Below are positions 1 through 7,565 of a DNA stretch of 43,708 bases, one piece after another. The position numbers were made by a program, and so were the translations under genes. Location: NCBI GenBank assembly GCA_902805865.1, contig CADCUK010000108.1, forward strand, positions 1 to 43,708, written 5' to 3'. Source of the DNA: an uncultured Nocardioidaceae bacterium (GTDB lineage Bacteria > Actinomycetota > Actinomycetes > Propionibacteriales > Nocardioidaceae). Positions within the stretch are counted from its first letter, which is position 1. Each line of letters opens with the position of its first letter. The notes beneath the pieces are model-generated. The model worked only from the letters and a program-made list of their open reading frames with translations. It had not been told where the DNA came from and did not search any database.

Positions 1-623
1 AGCGCGGCGTACTGCGCACCGAGCGCGAACGGGGCGAACTCGGCGTTGGTCAACCCGTACACCTTCTGCAGCCCCTCGAGGCCCAGGTAGAGCGACTCGA
101 ACTCGTCCCGCCCGCCGAGGACGAAGCTGTCGAGCCGCCGGAGGTCCTCGATCGTCGTCAGGTCGTTCTCGGCGGCAAAGGCGCTCGTGGTCGCGAGCGC
201 ATCCTTGTTCTGGTACGGCGTCATCTCGCTGATCGCCATGTCCTGGTCTGCGTAGTACTGCTCCGCCGCGGCGTAGGTCTCGTCGGGATCGAGCCCGGAG
301 ACCTCCTCGCCGGCGACGATCGACAGCACGGTGCCGGTGTAGGCGACGTACCCGTCGATCTCCCCGTCCCGCAAGGCCTGGTCGAGGTCCTCGGCAGGGC
401 CGACGTCCTTCTTCAGGTTGACCGTGTACCCGTTCACGGCGAGCGCCTCGCGCCACAGCTCGCCCAGGATGCGCCCCTCGGGGAACTCCTGGGTGCCGAG
501 CGTGATCCGCAGCGAGGCGCCCTGCGGCTGCTGCGAGGCGTTGCTCTCCGAGCTGCTGTCCCCGCACGCCGCGGCGAGCAGTGCGAGCAGCGCGAGTCCG
601 ACCATCGCGACGGTCCTTCTCAC
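1..623 (-). CDS. Glycine betaine/osmolyte ABC substrate-binding lipoprotein (OsmF/ProX type), 3' end outside window
   Basis: Periplasmic-type binding protein of the OpuAC/OsmF class, expected to capture a quaternary-ammonium osmolyte outside the membrane and pass it to an ABC permease. 207 codons are visible. The N-terminus is a lipoprotein signal: two Arg, a hydrophobic run and LAAAC with the lipidated Cys at residue 20. The mature part opens with a beta-strand segment (LRITLGTQEFPEG) and later shows DGYVAYTGT, typical of this family. I chose the GTG at 623 because it overlaps the stop of the upstream BCCT gene by 4 nt (GTGA) and gives a complete lipoprotein signal; ATG at 605 would truncate it. 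Pairing with a BCCT carrier is unusual, since an ABC permease and ATPase would be expected and may lie beyond position 1. Family confident; ligand inferred. Confidence 0.85.
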   Translation of the reverse strand, partial: MRRTVAMVGLALLALLAAACGDSSSESNASQQPQGASLRITLGTQEFPEGRILGELWREALAVNGYTVNLKKDVGPAEDLDQALRDGEIDGYVAYTGTVLSIVAGEEVSGLDPDETYAAAEQYYADQDMAISEMTPYQNKDALATTSAFAAENDLTTIEDLRRLDSFVLGGRDEFESLYLGLEGLQKVYGLTNAEFAPFALGAQYAA

Positions 624-2191
624 GACGGCCTCCCGGCTGCGGTCGCGCCGCGCGACGGCGGCCGGGTCACCGGCGGAGCCGGCGGACCGGTCGGTTCCCG
701 GGTCTCCTCGCGGAGCGCCTTGATCCAGCACCAGGCAACCCCGACGAGGACGAACGTGAACGGCACCGACCCGAGGACGGCCGCCTGTTGGAGCGCGGTG
801 AGCCCGCCCACCAGGAGCATGGCGCAGGCGATGCCCGCCATCAGCACGCCGAGCACCACGACCACGAGCCTCGGCGGGTGGAGCGTCCCCCGCGAGGCCA
901 TGGTCGCCATCACGACCGAGGCGGCGTCGGCGCCGCTGATGAAGAACAGCGCGATGAGCACGATGCACAGCGCCGAGCTGATCACCGGGAACGGCAGCAC
1001 GTCGAGCGCGGTGAAGAGCGAGAGCTCCGGGGTGGCAAGGGCATCGACGATGTCGGCCTTGCCGCTGCGCTGCAGCTCGATGCCGGTGCCGCCCACGACC
1101 GCGAACCAGAGGAAGCCGAACCCGGTGGGGGCTGCGACGACGCCCAGCACGAACTCACGGATCGTGCGTCCGCGCGAGATGCGGGCGACGAACATGCCCA
1201 CGAAGGGTGCCCAGCTGAGCCACCAGGCCCAGTAGAAGATCGTCCAGCCAGCCATCCACTGCTCGTCGCCCACGCCGGTCTGCAGCGACATCGGCAGCAC
1301 CTGGATGATGTAGGTGCCGATCGACTCGATCCCCTGCGAGATCACCAGCACCGTCGAACCACCGACCACCAGGAAGAACGCGAAGAGCAGGATCGTCGCA
1401 AGCGATCCGAGGTTCGCGAGGTAGTTGATCCCCTTGTCGACCCCGGACGTCGCGGACAGCAGGAACAGCCCGGTGACCACGAGGATGATGACCACCGCGA
1501 CGGCGTTGGACTTCTCGACGCCGAAGAGATACTCCAGGCCGCTGTTGAGCTGCAACCCGTTGAGCCCCAGGGCGGTGGCGGTGCCGAAGAGCGTGGCGAC
1601 GATCGCCAGCGCGTCGATGAGCCGGCCCAGCGGTCGCTCCGACGCGTTCGGCCCGAGGACGGGCGTGAAGGTCGCGCTCACCAAGGTCGGCAGCCCCTTG
1701 CGGAAGCTGAAGTACGCCATCGCGCCGCCCATCACGGCGTACATCGCCCAGCCGTTGAACCCCCAGTGGAAGTAGGTGTACCGCAGCGCGACCTGCGCGG
1801 CCTCGTCCGTGCGTGGCTCGGCCAGGCCGTGCGGCGGGGCTGTCCAGTGCGACACCGGCTCCGCGATCCCGTAGAAGAGCAACCCGGCGCCGAGCCCGGC
1901 GGCGAACATCATCGACACCCAGGAGAACGTCGAGAACTCGGGCCGCGAGTCGTCGGGCCCGAGGCGGATGGATCCCCAGTGGCTGAGCACGAGGAAGATG
2001 CAGAGCGCCAGGACGGCGAAGGCGATGAGCACGAACGCCCAGCCGAAGTTGCCGATCACCCAGCCGAGCGTGGCCGCCATCACCGATCCCAGGCTGTCCG
2101 GCGCGAAGATCCCCCAGCCCACGAAGGCCGCGATGAGGACGGCCGAACCGAGGAAGATCACCGGGTCGACACCCTTGACGAAGCGGTTCAT
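620..2191 (-). CDS. BCCT family betaine/carnitine/choline transporter
   Basis: Secondary transporter of the BCCT family, moving betaine-like compounds across the cytoplasmic membrane. The 523-residue product has about 12 hydrophobic segments. Around residues 95-112 is AAGLGAGLLFYG, matching the glycine-rich TM3 motif of Na+-coupled members (BetP type) rather than the CaiT exchanger form. Around 313-330 is the tryptophan-rich family signature FYWAWWLSWAPFVG, whose aromatic residues form the ammonium-binding box. The C-terminal tail is short and Pro-rich, without the long charged osmosensing tail of BetP, so osmotic activation by that mechanism is doubtful. Start ATG at 2191 follows CAGGGGA. 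It overlaps the binding-protein gene by 4 nt, so the two are probably translationally coupled. The CGNR regulator gene lies 108 bp upstream on the same strand. Confidence 0.93.
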   Translation of the reverse strand: MNRFVKGVDPVIFLGSAVLIAAFVGWGIFAPDSLGSVMAATLGWVIGNFGWAFVLIAFAVLALCIFLVLSHWGSIRLGPDDSRPEFSTFSWVSMMFAAGLGAGLLFYGIAEPVSHWTAPPHGLAEPRTDEAAQVALRYTYFHWGFNGWAMYAVMGGAMAYFSFRKGLPTLVSATFTPVLGPNASERPLGRLIDALAIVATLFGTATALGLNGLQLNSGLEYLFGVEKSNAVAVVIILVVTGLFLLSATSGVDKGINYLANLGSLATILLFAFFLVVGGSTVLVISQGIESIGTYIIQVLPMSLQTGVGDEQWMAGWTIFYWAWWLSWAPFVGMFVARISRGRTIREFVLGVVAAPTGFGFLWFAVVGGTGIELQRSGKADIVDALATPELSLFTALDVLPFPVISSALCIVLIALFFISGADAASVVMATMASRGTLHPPRLVVVVLGVLMAGIACAMLLVGGLTALQQAAVLGSVPFTFVLVGVAWCWIKALREETREPTGPPAPPVTRPPSRGATAAGRPS

Positions 2192-2299
2192 GCGGTCCCC
2201 TGTCGGTGGAGCGGAGCCGGCACGAACCGGTCCGGAGTCACCGGCGCGGCTCCCCCCGCCCAGTCTTGACGCCCGACTGACTACCCATCTTCTGTCCGA

Positions 2300-2833
2300 C
2301 TATTCCTTCGAACGTGCGCGATAGGCCGCGACGGCGTTGCGGTTGCCGCACGTGGTCGAGCAGTAGCGCCTGGACCGGTTGCGGGACAGATCCAGCACGA
2401 GGGCTGCGCACCCGCCGTCCGCACACACCGAGAGCCGGGACGTCTCGTCGGCGCGGATGACGTCGGACATCGCCATCGCCGTCTCCACCATGATGCGGGT
2501 CGCGAAGGACGCGTCCGGCGGTGTGGCATGGAGGTGCCAGTCGGTCGATCCGTGCCGGACGAGCTGGGGCACCGCCTGGGTCTCGGCCAGCATCTCGTTG
2601 ACGATCCCGGCGGCCCGGTCGCGCTCGGCGGTGAGCAGCTCGCGCAGCCGCGGGCGCAGGGCGCGCACCTCCTCGAGCTCGACTCGCGTGCGCTCGTGGC
2701 GACCGGTGTAGTCGAACCGGTCGTAGAAGGCGTCCAGCTCGGCGACGGTGCTGAGCGTCTCGGGTGGCTCGGCGCTGTTGACGAGACCGACGGCGGCTTG
2801 CAGCGCGAGCCCGGTGTCATGACCGAAGTCCAT
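2300..2833 (-). CDS. CGNR zinc-finger transcriptional regulator (ABATE domain)
   Basis: 177-residue protein of the CGNR family: an N-terminal helical ABATE domain (about residues 10-130) and a C-terminal zinc finger with Cys pairs in VCADGGC and RRYCSTTCGNR, the latter containing the signature CGNR tetrapeptide. The finger is thought to bind DNA and the ABATE domain to sense an effector. It is transcribed away from the EamA exporter gene across a 39-bp gap holding a good promoter and a palindrome, a common arrangement for a local regulator and its target. Its own start, ATG at 2833, has no Shine-Dalgarno and a TAATGT element about 10 nt upstream, so the mRNA may be leaderless or nearly so. 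Confidence 0.88.
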   Translation of the reverse strand: MDFGHDTGLALQAAVGLVNSAEPPETLSTVAELDAFYDRFDYTGRHERTRVELEEVRALRPRLRELLTAERDRAAGIVNEMLAETQAVPQLVRHGSTDWHLHATPPDASFATRIMVETAMAMSDVIRADETSRLSVCADGGCAALVLDLSRNRSRRYCSTTCGNRNAVAAYRARSKE

Positions 2834-2834
2834 G

Positions 2835-2864
2835 TTGACACATTACACCGAGCGGCCGTACGGT
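2835..2864 (+). promoter_or_regulatory. Promoter of the EamA exporter gene, probably leaderless
   Basis: Perfect -35 TTGACA at 2835-2840, an 18-nt spacer, and -10 TACGGT at 2859-2864. The predicted transcript start is at or within a few bases of the ATG at 2873, so the mRNA would be leaderless; no ribosome-binding site is visible before that ATG. The -35 begins two bases past the start codon of the divergent regulator, so the two transcription units share the same DNA. Confidence 0.6.
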
Positions 2865-2878
2865 CATGAGCCATGACC
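2862..2878. promoter_or_regulatory. Palindrome over the EamA start codon (candidate operator)
   Basis: GGTCATG, 3-nt spacer AGC, CATGACC: a perfect 7-3-7 inverted repeat spanning the end of the -10 and the EamA ATG. Its place between a divergent regulator and transporter makes it a candidate operator for the CGNR protein. The link to that protein is inference. Confidence 0.4.
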
Positions 2879-3928
2879 ACGTTTGCTCATGACAACGCCG
2901 GGACGACGGTGCCGCCCGGGGCCGGGCGGATCGGGGCCGGGCAGATCGGTGCCGGCATCGGCCTCGGCGTGCTCTCCGCGGTGTCGTTCGGCCTCTCGGG
3001 CGCACTCGGCAGCGGTCTGCTCGAGACCGGCTGGAGCGCCGGGGCCGTCGTGGAGATCCGCGTCGCCATCGGCGCGCTGCTCCTCCTGCCCTTCGCCGTG
3101 CGCTCGCTCCGAGGGCGGTGGTCGGTGCTCCGCAGGAACGCCGGCCTCGTCGTCGTGTACGGCGTGGTCGCGGTGGCCGGAGCGCAGTTCTGCTACTTCT
3201 CGGCCGTCGCGCACATGGAGGTCGGGCCGGCCCTGCTCATCGAGTTCACCGCCCCGGCCGCCGTCGTGGGCTGGCTCTGGCTGAGGCACGGTCAACGGCC
3301 CGGGCGGCTGACCCTGCTGGGCGCCGCACTGGCGGCCGTCGGCCTGGTGCTGGTCCTCGACGTGCTCTCCGGGGCCGACCTCAGCACGGTGGGTGTGCTC
3401 TGGGCCCTGGCGGCGATGGTCGGTGCGGCGACGTACTTCGTCGTCTCCGCCGACGAGGCCAACGGGCTGCCGCCGATCGCGCTGGCGACCGGCGGGCTGC
3501 TCACCGGGGCCGTCGCGCTGGGAGCGCTCGGGCTCGTCGGGCTGCTGCCGATGCGTGCTGCCACCGCGGACGCGACCTACGCCGGCACCGAGCTCGCCTG
3601 GTGGGTCCCGCTGCTCGCTCTCGGGTCGGTCACCGCGGCGCTGCCCTACGCGGCAGGCGTCGCAGCCATCCGCCGGCTCGGCTCCCGGCTGGCGTCGTTC
3701 GTCGGGCTGCTCGAGGTCGTGAGCGGCGTCGTGTTCGCCTGGCTCCTGCTCGGCCAGCTGCCCGGCGCGGTCCAGCTGCTGGGGGGCGCGCTGATCCTGG
3801 CCGGGGTGGTCGCGGTGCGGCTCGGTGAGCGCACCGGCGCCCTCACCAGGTCCGCACCCACAGGCAGTGCTCGTCGTCCCGCAGCCGGTCGAGCGACCCG
3901 GGCGACAAGGGCTGCGTCGCATCGGTGA
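2873..3928 (+). CDS. EamA/DMT family transporter (RhtA-like exporter)
   Basis: 351-residue inner-membrane exporter of the drug/metabolite transporter superfamily, with two EamA repeats (about residues 25-155 and 165-305) and about ten hydrophobic spans. Relatives such as RhtA export amino acids or other small metabolites; the substrate cannot be read from sequence. The first repeat starts at IGLGVLSAVSFGLSG. Start ATG at 2873 fits the -10 at 2859-2864. The 3' end overlaps the convergent serA gene by 86 nt; the last 25 or so residues are Arg/Ala-rich and look like read-through tail rather than a domain. Likely controlled by the divergent CGNR protein. Confidence 0.88.
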   Translation: MTTFAHDNAGTTVPPGAGRIGAGQIGAGIGLGVLSAVSFGLSGALGSGLLETGWSAGAVVEIRVAIGALLLLPFAVRSLRGRWSVLRRNAGLVVVYGVVAVAGAQFCYFSAVAHMEVGPALLIEFTAPAAVVGWLWLRHGQRPGRLTLLGAALAAVGLVLVLDVLSGADLSTVGVLWALAAMVGAATYFVVSADEANGLPPIALATGGLLTGAVALGALGLVGLLPMRAATADATYAGTELAWWVPLLALGSVTAALPYAAGVAAIRRLGSRLASFVGLLEVVSGVVFAWLLLGQLPGAVQLLGGALILAGVVAVRLGERTGALTRSAPTGSARRPAAGRATRATRAASHR

Positions 3929-5036
3929 CGACGTAGCCGAGCCCGTCGCGGGTCGAGAGCAGCTGCCCCGTCACGTTGTCGCCCTCCTCGGCCAGGAGCG
4001 CGTTCACCTTCGCCAGCACGCCGGGGACGTTCTCGTGGAGGAAGCCGAGCCGCTGCCCCGAGGACGGGGGCGGCGCGGCCACCGTGGGCAGGTTGACCGA
4101 CAGGGCCGTGCTGCCCTCGAGGGCGAAGCCGGCGAGCTTGCCGGCCACGAACCACCCGATCTCCTCCTGCGCCTCCTGGGTGGAGCCGCCGACGTGCGGG
4201 GTGAGGATGACGTTGTCGAGGCCGCGCAGCACCGACTCGAACGGGTCTCCCTGGGCCTTTGGCTCCACGGGGAACACGTCGATCGCCGCGCCTGCGAGGT
4301 GACCGGACAGCAGGTGGTCGCGCAGGGCCACGTCGTCGACGACCATGCCGCGGGAGGCGTTGATGAACATCGCCCCCGGCTTCATCGCCTCGAACTGCTC
4401 TGCGCCGAAGAAGCCGGCGTTCCCGGGCCTGCCGTCGACGTGGAGGCTCACCACGTCGGCGACCTCGAGGAGCTCCTCGAGGGACCGCATCCGGCGGGCG
4501 TTCCCGTGCGCCGGCCGGTCGGCGGTGTCGAAGAAGACGACCCGCATGCCCATCGACTCGGCGAGGTTCGACAGCTGGGTGCCGATGTTGCCGTAGCCGA
4601 CGATGCCGAGCGTGCGGCCGCGGACCTCGTAGCTGCCGCGCGCCGACTTGTCCCAGACGCCGTCGTGCATCTTGAGGGTCTTCTCGGTCAGCCGTCGGGC
4701 CAGCGCGATGATCTCGCCGATCACGAGCTCCACGACGCTCCGGGTGTTGGAGTACGGCGCGTTGAACACGGCAACCCCACGTTCCGTCGCACCGGCCAGG
4801 TCGACCTGGTTGGTGCCTATGCAGAAGCAGCCGATCGCCTCGAGGTCGGAGGCCGCCTCCAGGGCACGCCTGGTGAGCTTGGTGTTGGAGCGGATGCCGA
4901 GCAGGTCCACGCCCGGCAGCGCCTCGACCAGCTCCGACTCCGACATCGAGGCGCTCCGGAGCTCGACCTCGAGGCCGCGGCTCTCCAGGAGCTCGACGGC
5001 GGCAGGGTGGATGTTCTCGAGCAGCAGTGCCTTCAT
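3843..5036 (-). CDS. serA: D-3-phosphoglycerate dehydrogenase (short, E. coli-like form)
   Basis: Catalyses NAD-dependent oxidation of 3-phosphoglycerate, the first step of serine synthesis, in the cytosol. The 397-residue product has the Rossmann motif GYGNIG, the catalytic Arg in NASRG, Glu in DVFPVEP, and His in TPHVGGSTQEAQ. The C-terminal 70 residues form an ACT domain (LGFLHENVPGVLAKVNALL), where serine would bind. Length and architecture match the E. coli form (about 410 residues); the usual actinobacterial SerA of about 530 residues has an extra intervening domain, so this may be a second isozyme. I chose ATG at 5036 (MKALLLEN) because homologues begin there; ATG at 5042 and GTG at 5063 are also in frame and no Shine-Dalgarno decides. 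Confidence 0.9.
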   Translation of the reverse strand: MKALLLENIHPAAVELLESRGLEVELRSASMSESELVEALPGVDLLGIRSNTKLTRRALEAASDLEAIGCFCIGTNQVDLAGATERGVAVFNAPYSNTRSVVELVIGEIIALARRLTEKTLKMHDGVWDKSARGSYEVRGRTLGIVGYGNIGTQLSNLAESMGMRVVFFDTADRPAHGNARRMRSLEELLEVADVVSLHVDGRPGNAGFFGAEQFEAMKPGAMFINASRGMVVDDVALRDHLLSGHLAGAAIDVFPVEPKAQGDPFESVLRGLDNVILTPHVGGSTQEAQEEIGWFVAGKLAGFALEGSTALSVNLPTVAAPPPSSGQRLGFLHENVPGVLAKVNALLAEEGDNVTGQLLSTRDGLGYVVTDATQPLSPGSLDRLRDDEHCLWVRTW

Positions 5037-5235
5037 CGCCATGCGCCCATCAGACCACCGCACGTGCCGCTGCGAGCACCGCGTCCAGGTCCGGGACGCC
5101 GGTCACGCGGGAGACCAATCCGGTGCTCTCCCGGCGCCGAACTGGTGATGTCGGGCGCAAGGGGCTGCTTCCGCGTGCGCTCGGCAGGGGTGGGGGTGAT
5201 CTCGGGCTGCGGCCTCGTGGCCTGTTCGGTTGGGT

Positions 5236-5283
5236 CGCAGCCCGGGCATCGCCCGACCGCCGCAGCCCGGGCATCGCCCGACC
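5236..5283. repeat. Two tandem 23-bp direct repeats
   Basis: A 23-bp unit occurs at 5236-5258 and exactly again at 5261-5283 with a 2-bp spacer (25-bp period). The core is CAGCCCGGGCATCGCCCG. It lies in the 228-bp gap between serA and the small unknown gene. In the same gap a minus-strand frame ending at 5050 carries a protein-like tail (VPDLDAVLAAARAVV) with no credible start; I saw no other gene there. Confidence 0.8.
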
Positions 5284-5291
5284 TCCGCGGC

Positions 5292-5495
5292 TCAGCCGAG
5301 CTGGGCGCCCCTGATCCGCCCCTCCTCGAACCACTCGTTGCGGGTGTCGCCGGCGGTCAGCGAGAAGCTGACCTGCCCCGACCAGACGCCCTCGACCTTG
5401 CGGTAGCACTGCAGGAGCCCGTCGACCCAGATGCCATCGTCGAGCCGCACCTGGACGTGCTGGTGATCGTCCGGCTCGAGCTCGACGTACGTCAC
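5292..5495 (-). CDS. Small protein of unknown function
   Basis: 67-residue soluble protein that I do not recognise. It is acidic and beta-rich (VTYVELEPDDHQHVQV, DDGIWVDGLL) and ends EEGRIRGAQLG. It has no membrane segment or Cys motif; one Cys follows GLLQ. I place the start at GTG 5495, because it lies 7 nt after the stop of the GHKL ATPase gene; the frame stays open upstream to 5567 but that part is low-complexity and covered by the ATPase gene. Co-transcription with the ATPase suggests a shared pathway, but nothing in the sequence shows what it is. Confidence 0.6.
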   Translation of the reverse strand: MTYVELEPDDHQHVQVRLDDGIWVDGLLQCYRKVEGVWSGQVSFSLTAGDTRNEWFEEGRIRGAQLG

Positions 5496-5502
5496 GGACA
5501 GC

Positions 5503-5892
5503 TCACTCCGCGGTGCGGAGGACGAACCACACGGTCTTCCCCCGGCCGCCGTCGTGCGTGTCGACACCCCAGCGAACGGCGAGCGCCTCGAGGATCATCA
5601 TCCCGCGCCCTCGTACGTCGTTGAGGGTGACCGTCTTGACCCGCGGTTGCTCGGCGCCGTTGTCGGCGACGTCGACCCGGAGCTCGCCAGGGGTCCGCGT
5701 CACCATCATCGTGATGTCGCCGGAGCCGTGGTGCAGAGCGTTCGTGAACAGCTCGGTGGCCAGGAGCTGGGCGGTTGCCGCCGTGTCCCGTCCCAGCCCG
5801 CGACAGGACTCGGCGATCTCGCGGCGGACGCGCTCGGTCTCTGACGGCTGCCGCTGGAGCACGATCCTCGGACGGTGGTGATCGGTGTTCAA
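5503..5892 (-). CDS. GHKL ATP-binding protein (anti-sigma-factor-like HATPase_c)
   Basis: 129-residue stand-alone HATPase_c domain like those of the RsbW/SpoIIAB serine kinases that hold alternative sigma factors. The N box is ATELFTNALHHG, the G1 box VADNGAEQP, and the G2 box GRGMMILEALA. Start is TTG at 5892, preceded by GAGGGG with 6-nt spacing; the open frame extends much further upstream only because of high GC. In actinobacteria such proteins are numerous and often act in partner-switching systems. No sigma factor or anti-anti-sigma gene is beside it, so the partner is unknown. It lies 63 bp from the divergent alkD-like remnant. Confidence 0.85.
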   Translation of the reverse strand: MNTDHHRPRIVLQRQPSETERVRREIAESCRGLGRDTAATAQLLATELFTNALHHGSGDITMMVTRTPGELRVDVADNGAEQPRVKTVTLNDVRGRGMMILEALAVRWGVDTHDGGRGKTVWFVLRTAE

Positions 5893-5955
5893 CGGCGCCC
5901 CTCGTCTTGATTCGCCTGACCCTCCGCCTCTACCCGCCGCACTCAGCCGCCAACC

Positions 5956-6480
5956 GTGATAGGCGTTGTGGGGATGGGAGTCGTCGAAGAGGTGCGTCAC
6001 CGGCTCGCCGCGGCAGCCGACGCCGACCGTGCCCCATCCATGCGGGCCTACATGAAGTCGGCGATGCCGTTCCGCGGGGTCGGCGCCGCCGACGTCCGGC
6101 GACTCTGCCGCGCAGCACTCGACGCGCATCCCTTGGAGGACGAGGGCAGCTGGGTCGCCGCGGTCCGCGAGCTGTGGGACGGTGCGGCCTACCGCGAGGA
6201 GCGGTACGCCGCGATCGCCCTCGCCGGGCACCGGGCCCATCGCGTGCACCAGCACCCAGGGACGCTCGACCTGTACCAGCACCTCGTGGTCACCGGTGCC
6301 TGGTGGGACCTCGTGGACCCGGTCGCCACCAAGCTCGTCGGCGACATCGTCCTTGCGCACCACGACGACACAAGACAAGTCGTGCTCGGCTGGGCGGAGG
6401 GCGAGGACATGTGGCTCCGTCGTACGGCGATCCTGTGCCAGCTGCACCACAAGGGACGCACCGACGTCGAGCTGCTGGTC
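5956..6480 (+). pseudogene. AlkD-like DNA alkylation repair gene, 3' part missing
   Basis: The frame encodes the first two thirds of a HEAT-repeat DNA glycosylase of the AlkD family, which excises N3- and N7-alkylated bases. Visible: MKSAMPFRGV, then GAWWDLVDPVATKLVG with the Trp and Asp of the AlkD active site, then MWLRRTAILCQL with the catalytic-region Arg. Family resemblance stops at about 6477 after GRTDVELL. The last helices, which in AlkD carry a further active-site Trp, are absent from all three frames. The frame then runs on as Arg-rich nonsense to 6873, over the next gene. This looks like a deletion that joined alkD to the epimerase upstream region. Start may be GTG 5956 or ATG 5974. 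Confidence 0.7.
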
Positions 6481-6572
6481 CCGAGCGCCTCCGGCCGCGG
6501 CAGCCCTCGTCGGACCCGACGTGACCGGACCCACAGGCGTGAGGACCCAGCGCACGTGGGTAGAGAAGGACC

Positions 6573-7562
6573 ATGGCGAAGCAGAGCAACCTCACCGTGG
6601 CCGTCACCGGCCCGACCGGCACCTTCGGGTTCGGTCTCCTCCCCCTCCTGCAGGACGAGGAGACCGTCTCCAAGATCGTCGGGATCGCCCGCCGCCCCTT
6701 CGACCCGCTCGAGCACGGCTGGTCGAAGATGGAGTACCGCCGCGGTGACGTGCGCGACCAGGACGCGCTCACCGAGGCCTTCGCCGGCGCCGACGTCGTC
6801 GTCCACCTCGCCTTCCTCATCGTCGGCGGGGCCCCAGAGACCACCCACGCGATCAACATCGAGGGCACGCTGAACGCCTTCCGCGCCGCGGCAGCCGCCG
6901 GGGCCGAGCGCTTCGTCTACGCCTCGTCGGTCGCTGCCTACGGGTTCCACGCGGACAACCCGGTCGGGATGACCGAGGAGTGGCACGTGCGGCCCGCGGA
7001 CCGGCTCTTCTACGCCCAGCAGAAGGCCGAGCTCGAGCAGCTGCTCCGCGACGAGGCCGACAAGCACCCGGAGACCGAGCTGTACCTGCTCCGCCCCCCG
7101 ATCGTGCTCGGCCCGGACGCCGCCGGCGGCAAGGTCGAGGTGCCGGCCCCGCTCGTCCCATTCGGTCGCCTGCTCCGCACGGCGGTACGCCGCCTCCCCG
7201 TCCCGGCCCTCGTCCCGGACATCGAGCTGCAGCTCATCCACCAGGACGACGTCGGACAGGCGCTGCTGCAGTGCGTCGTCGCCGCCGGACCCCCCGGGGC
7301 GTACAACATCGCCGCGGACGACGTGGTGAGCGTGGTCGACGTGGCTCGCGAGCTCGGGTTCGTGCCGGTGCCCGTGCACGGTGGAGTCGCTCGAGCGTCC
7401 GCGAGGATGATCTCCAAGATCCCGTTCCTGCCGCCGCAGCTGCAGTGGATCGAGGCCGCCAGCCATCCCGCGATCATGGACACCACACGGGCGCGGACCG
7501 AGCTCGGGTGGAAGCCCGCCTACTCGGCGATCGAGTCGCTCCGCGACACCCTGAAGGACTGA
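6573..7562 (+). CDS. NAD-dependent epimerase/dehydratase family protein
   Basis: 329-residue extended short-chain dehydrogenase acting on a nucleotide sugar or similar substrate. The Rossmann glycine motif is TGPTGTFG (residues 12-19), followed by the acidic patch GDVRD, the VYASSVAAYG strand, and the catalytic YAQQK (YxxxK). The C-terminal half has the substrate-domain look LIHQDDVGQALLQC. Start ATG at 6573 follows GAGAAGG. Its 3' end is 3 bp from the convergent acyl-CoA dehydrogenase, with the 10-bp palindrome CCGCTAGCGG (7563-7572) over the junction. The specific substrate cannot be told; NAD(P)-binding and fold are secure. Confidence 0.9.
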   Translation: MAKQSNLTVAVTGPTGTFGFGLLPLLQDEETVSKIVGIARRPFDPLEHGWSKMEYRRGDVRDQDALTEAFAGADVVVHLAFLIVGGAPETTHAINIEGTLNAFRAAAAAGAERFVYASSVAAYGFHADNPVGMTEEWHVRPADRLFYAQQKAELEQLLRDEADKHPETELYLLRPPIVLGPDAAGGKVEVPAPLVPFGRLLRTAVRRLPVPALVPDIELQLIHQDDVGQALLQCVVAAGPPGAYNIAADDVVSVVDVARELGFVPVPVHGGVARASARMISKIPFLPPQLQWIEAASHPAIMDTTRARTELGWKPAYSAIESLRDTLKD

Positions 7563-7565
7563 CCG

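Noticed and set aside
2213-2254. GGAGCCG..CGGCTCC inverted repeat upstream of the BCCT gene, considered as a riboswitch or terminator
   Set aside because: Short arms with a long GC-rich loop and no match to a known riboswitch core; easily chance at this GC content.
581-2269. 562-codon plus-strand open frame opposite the BCCT gene
   Set aside because: Arg/Glu/His-rich nonsense typical of the antisense of a high-GC gene; the minus strand encodes a clear BCCT protein.
5893-6555. Upstream extension of the GHKL ATPase frame to 6555
   Set aside because: It is antisense of the alkD-like region and epimerase leader; TTG 5892 with GAGGGG gives the proper domain.
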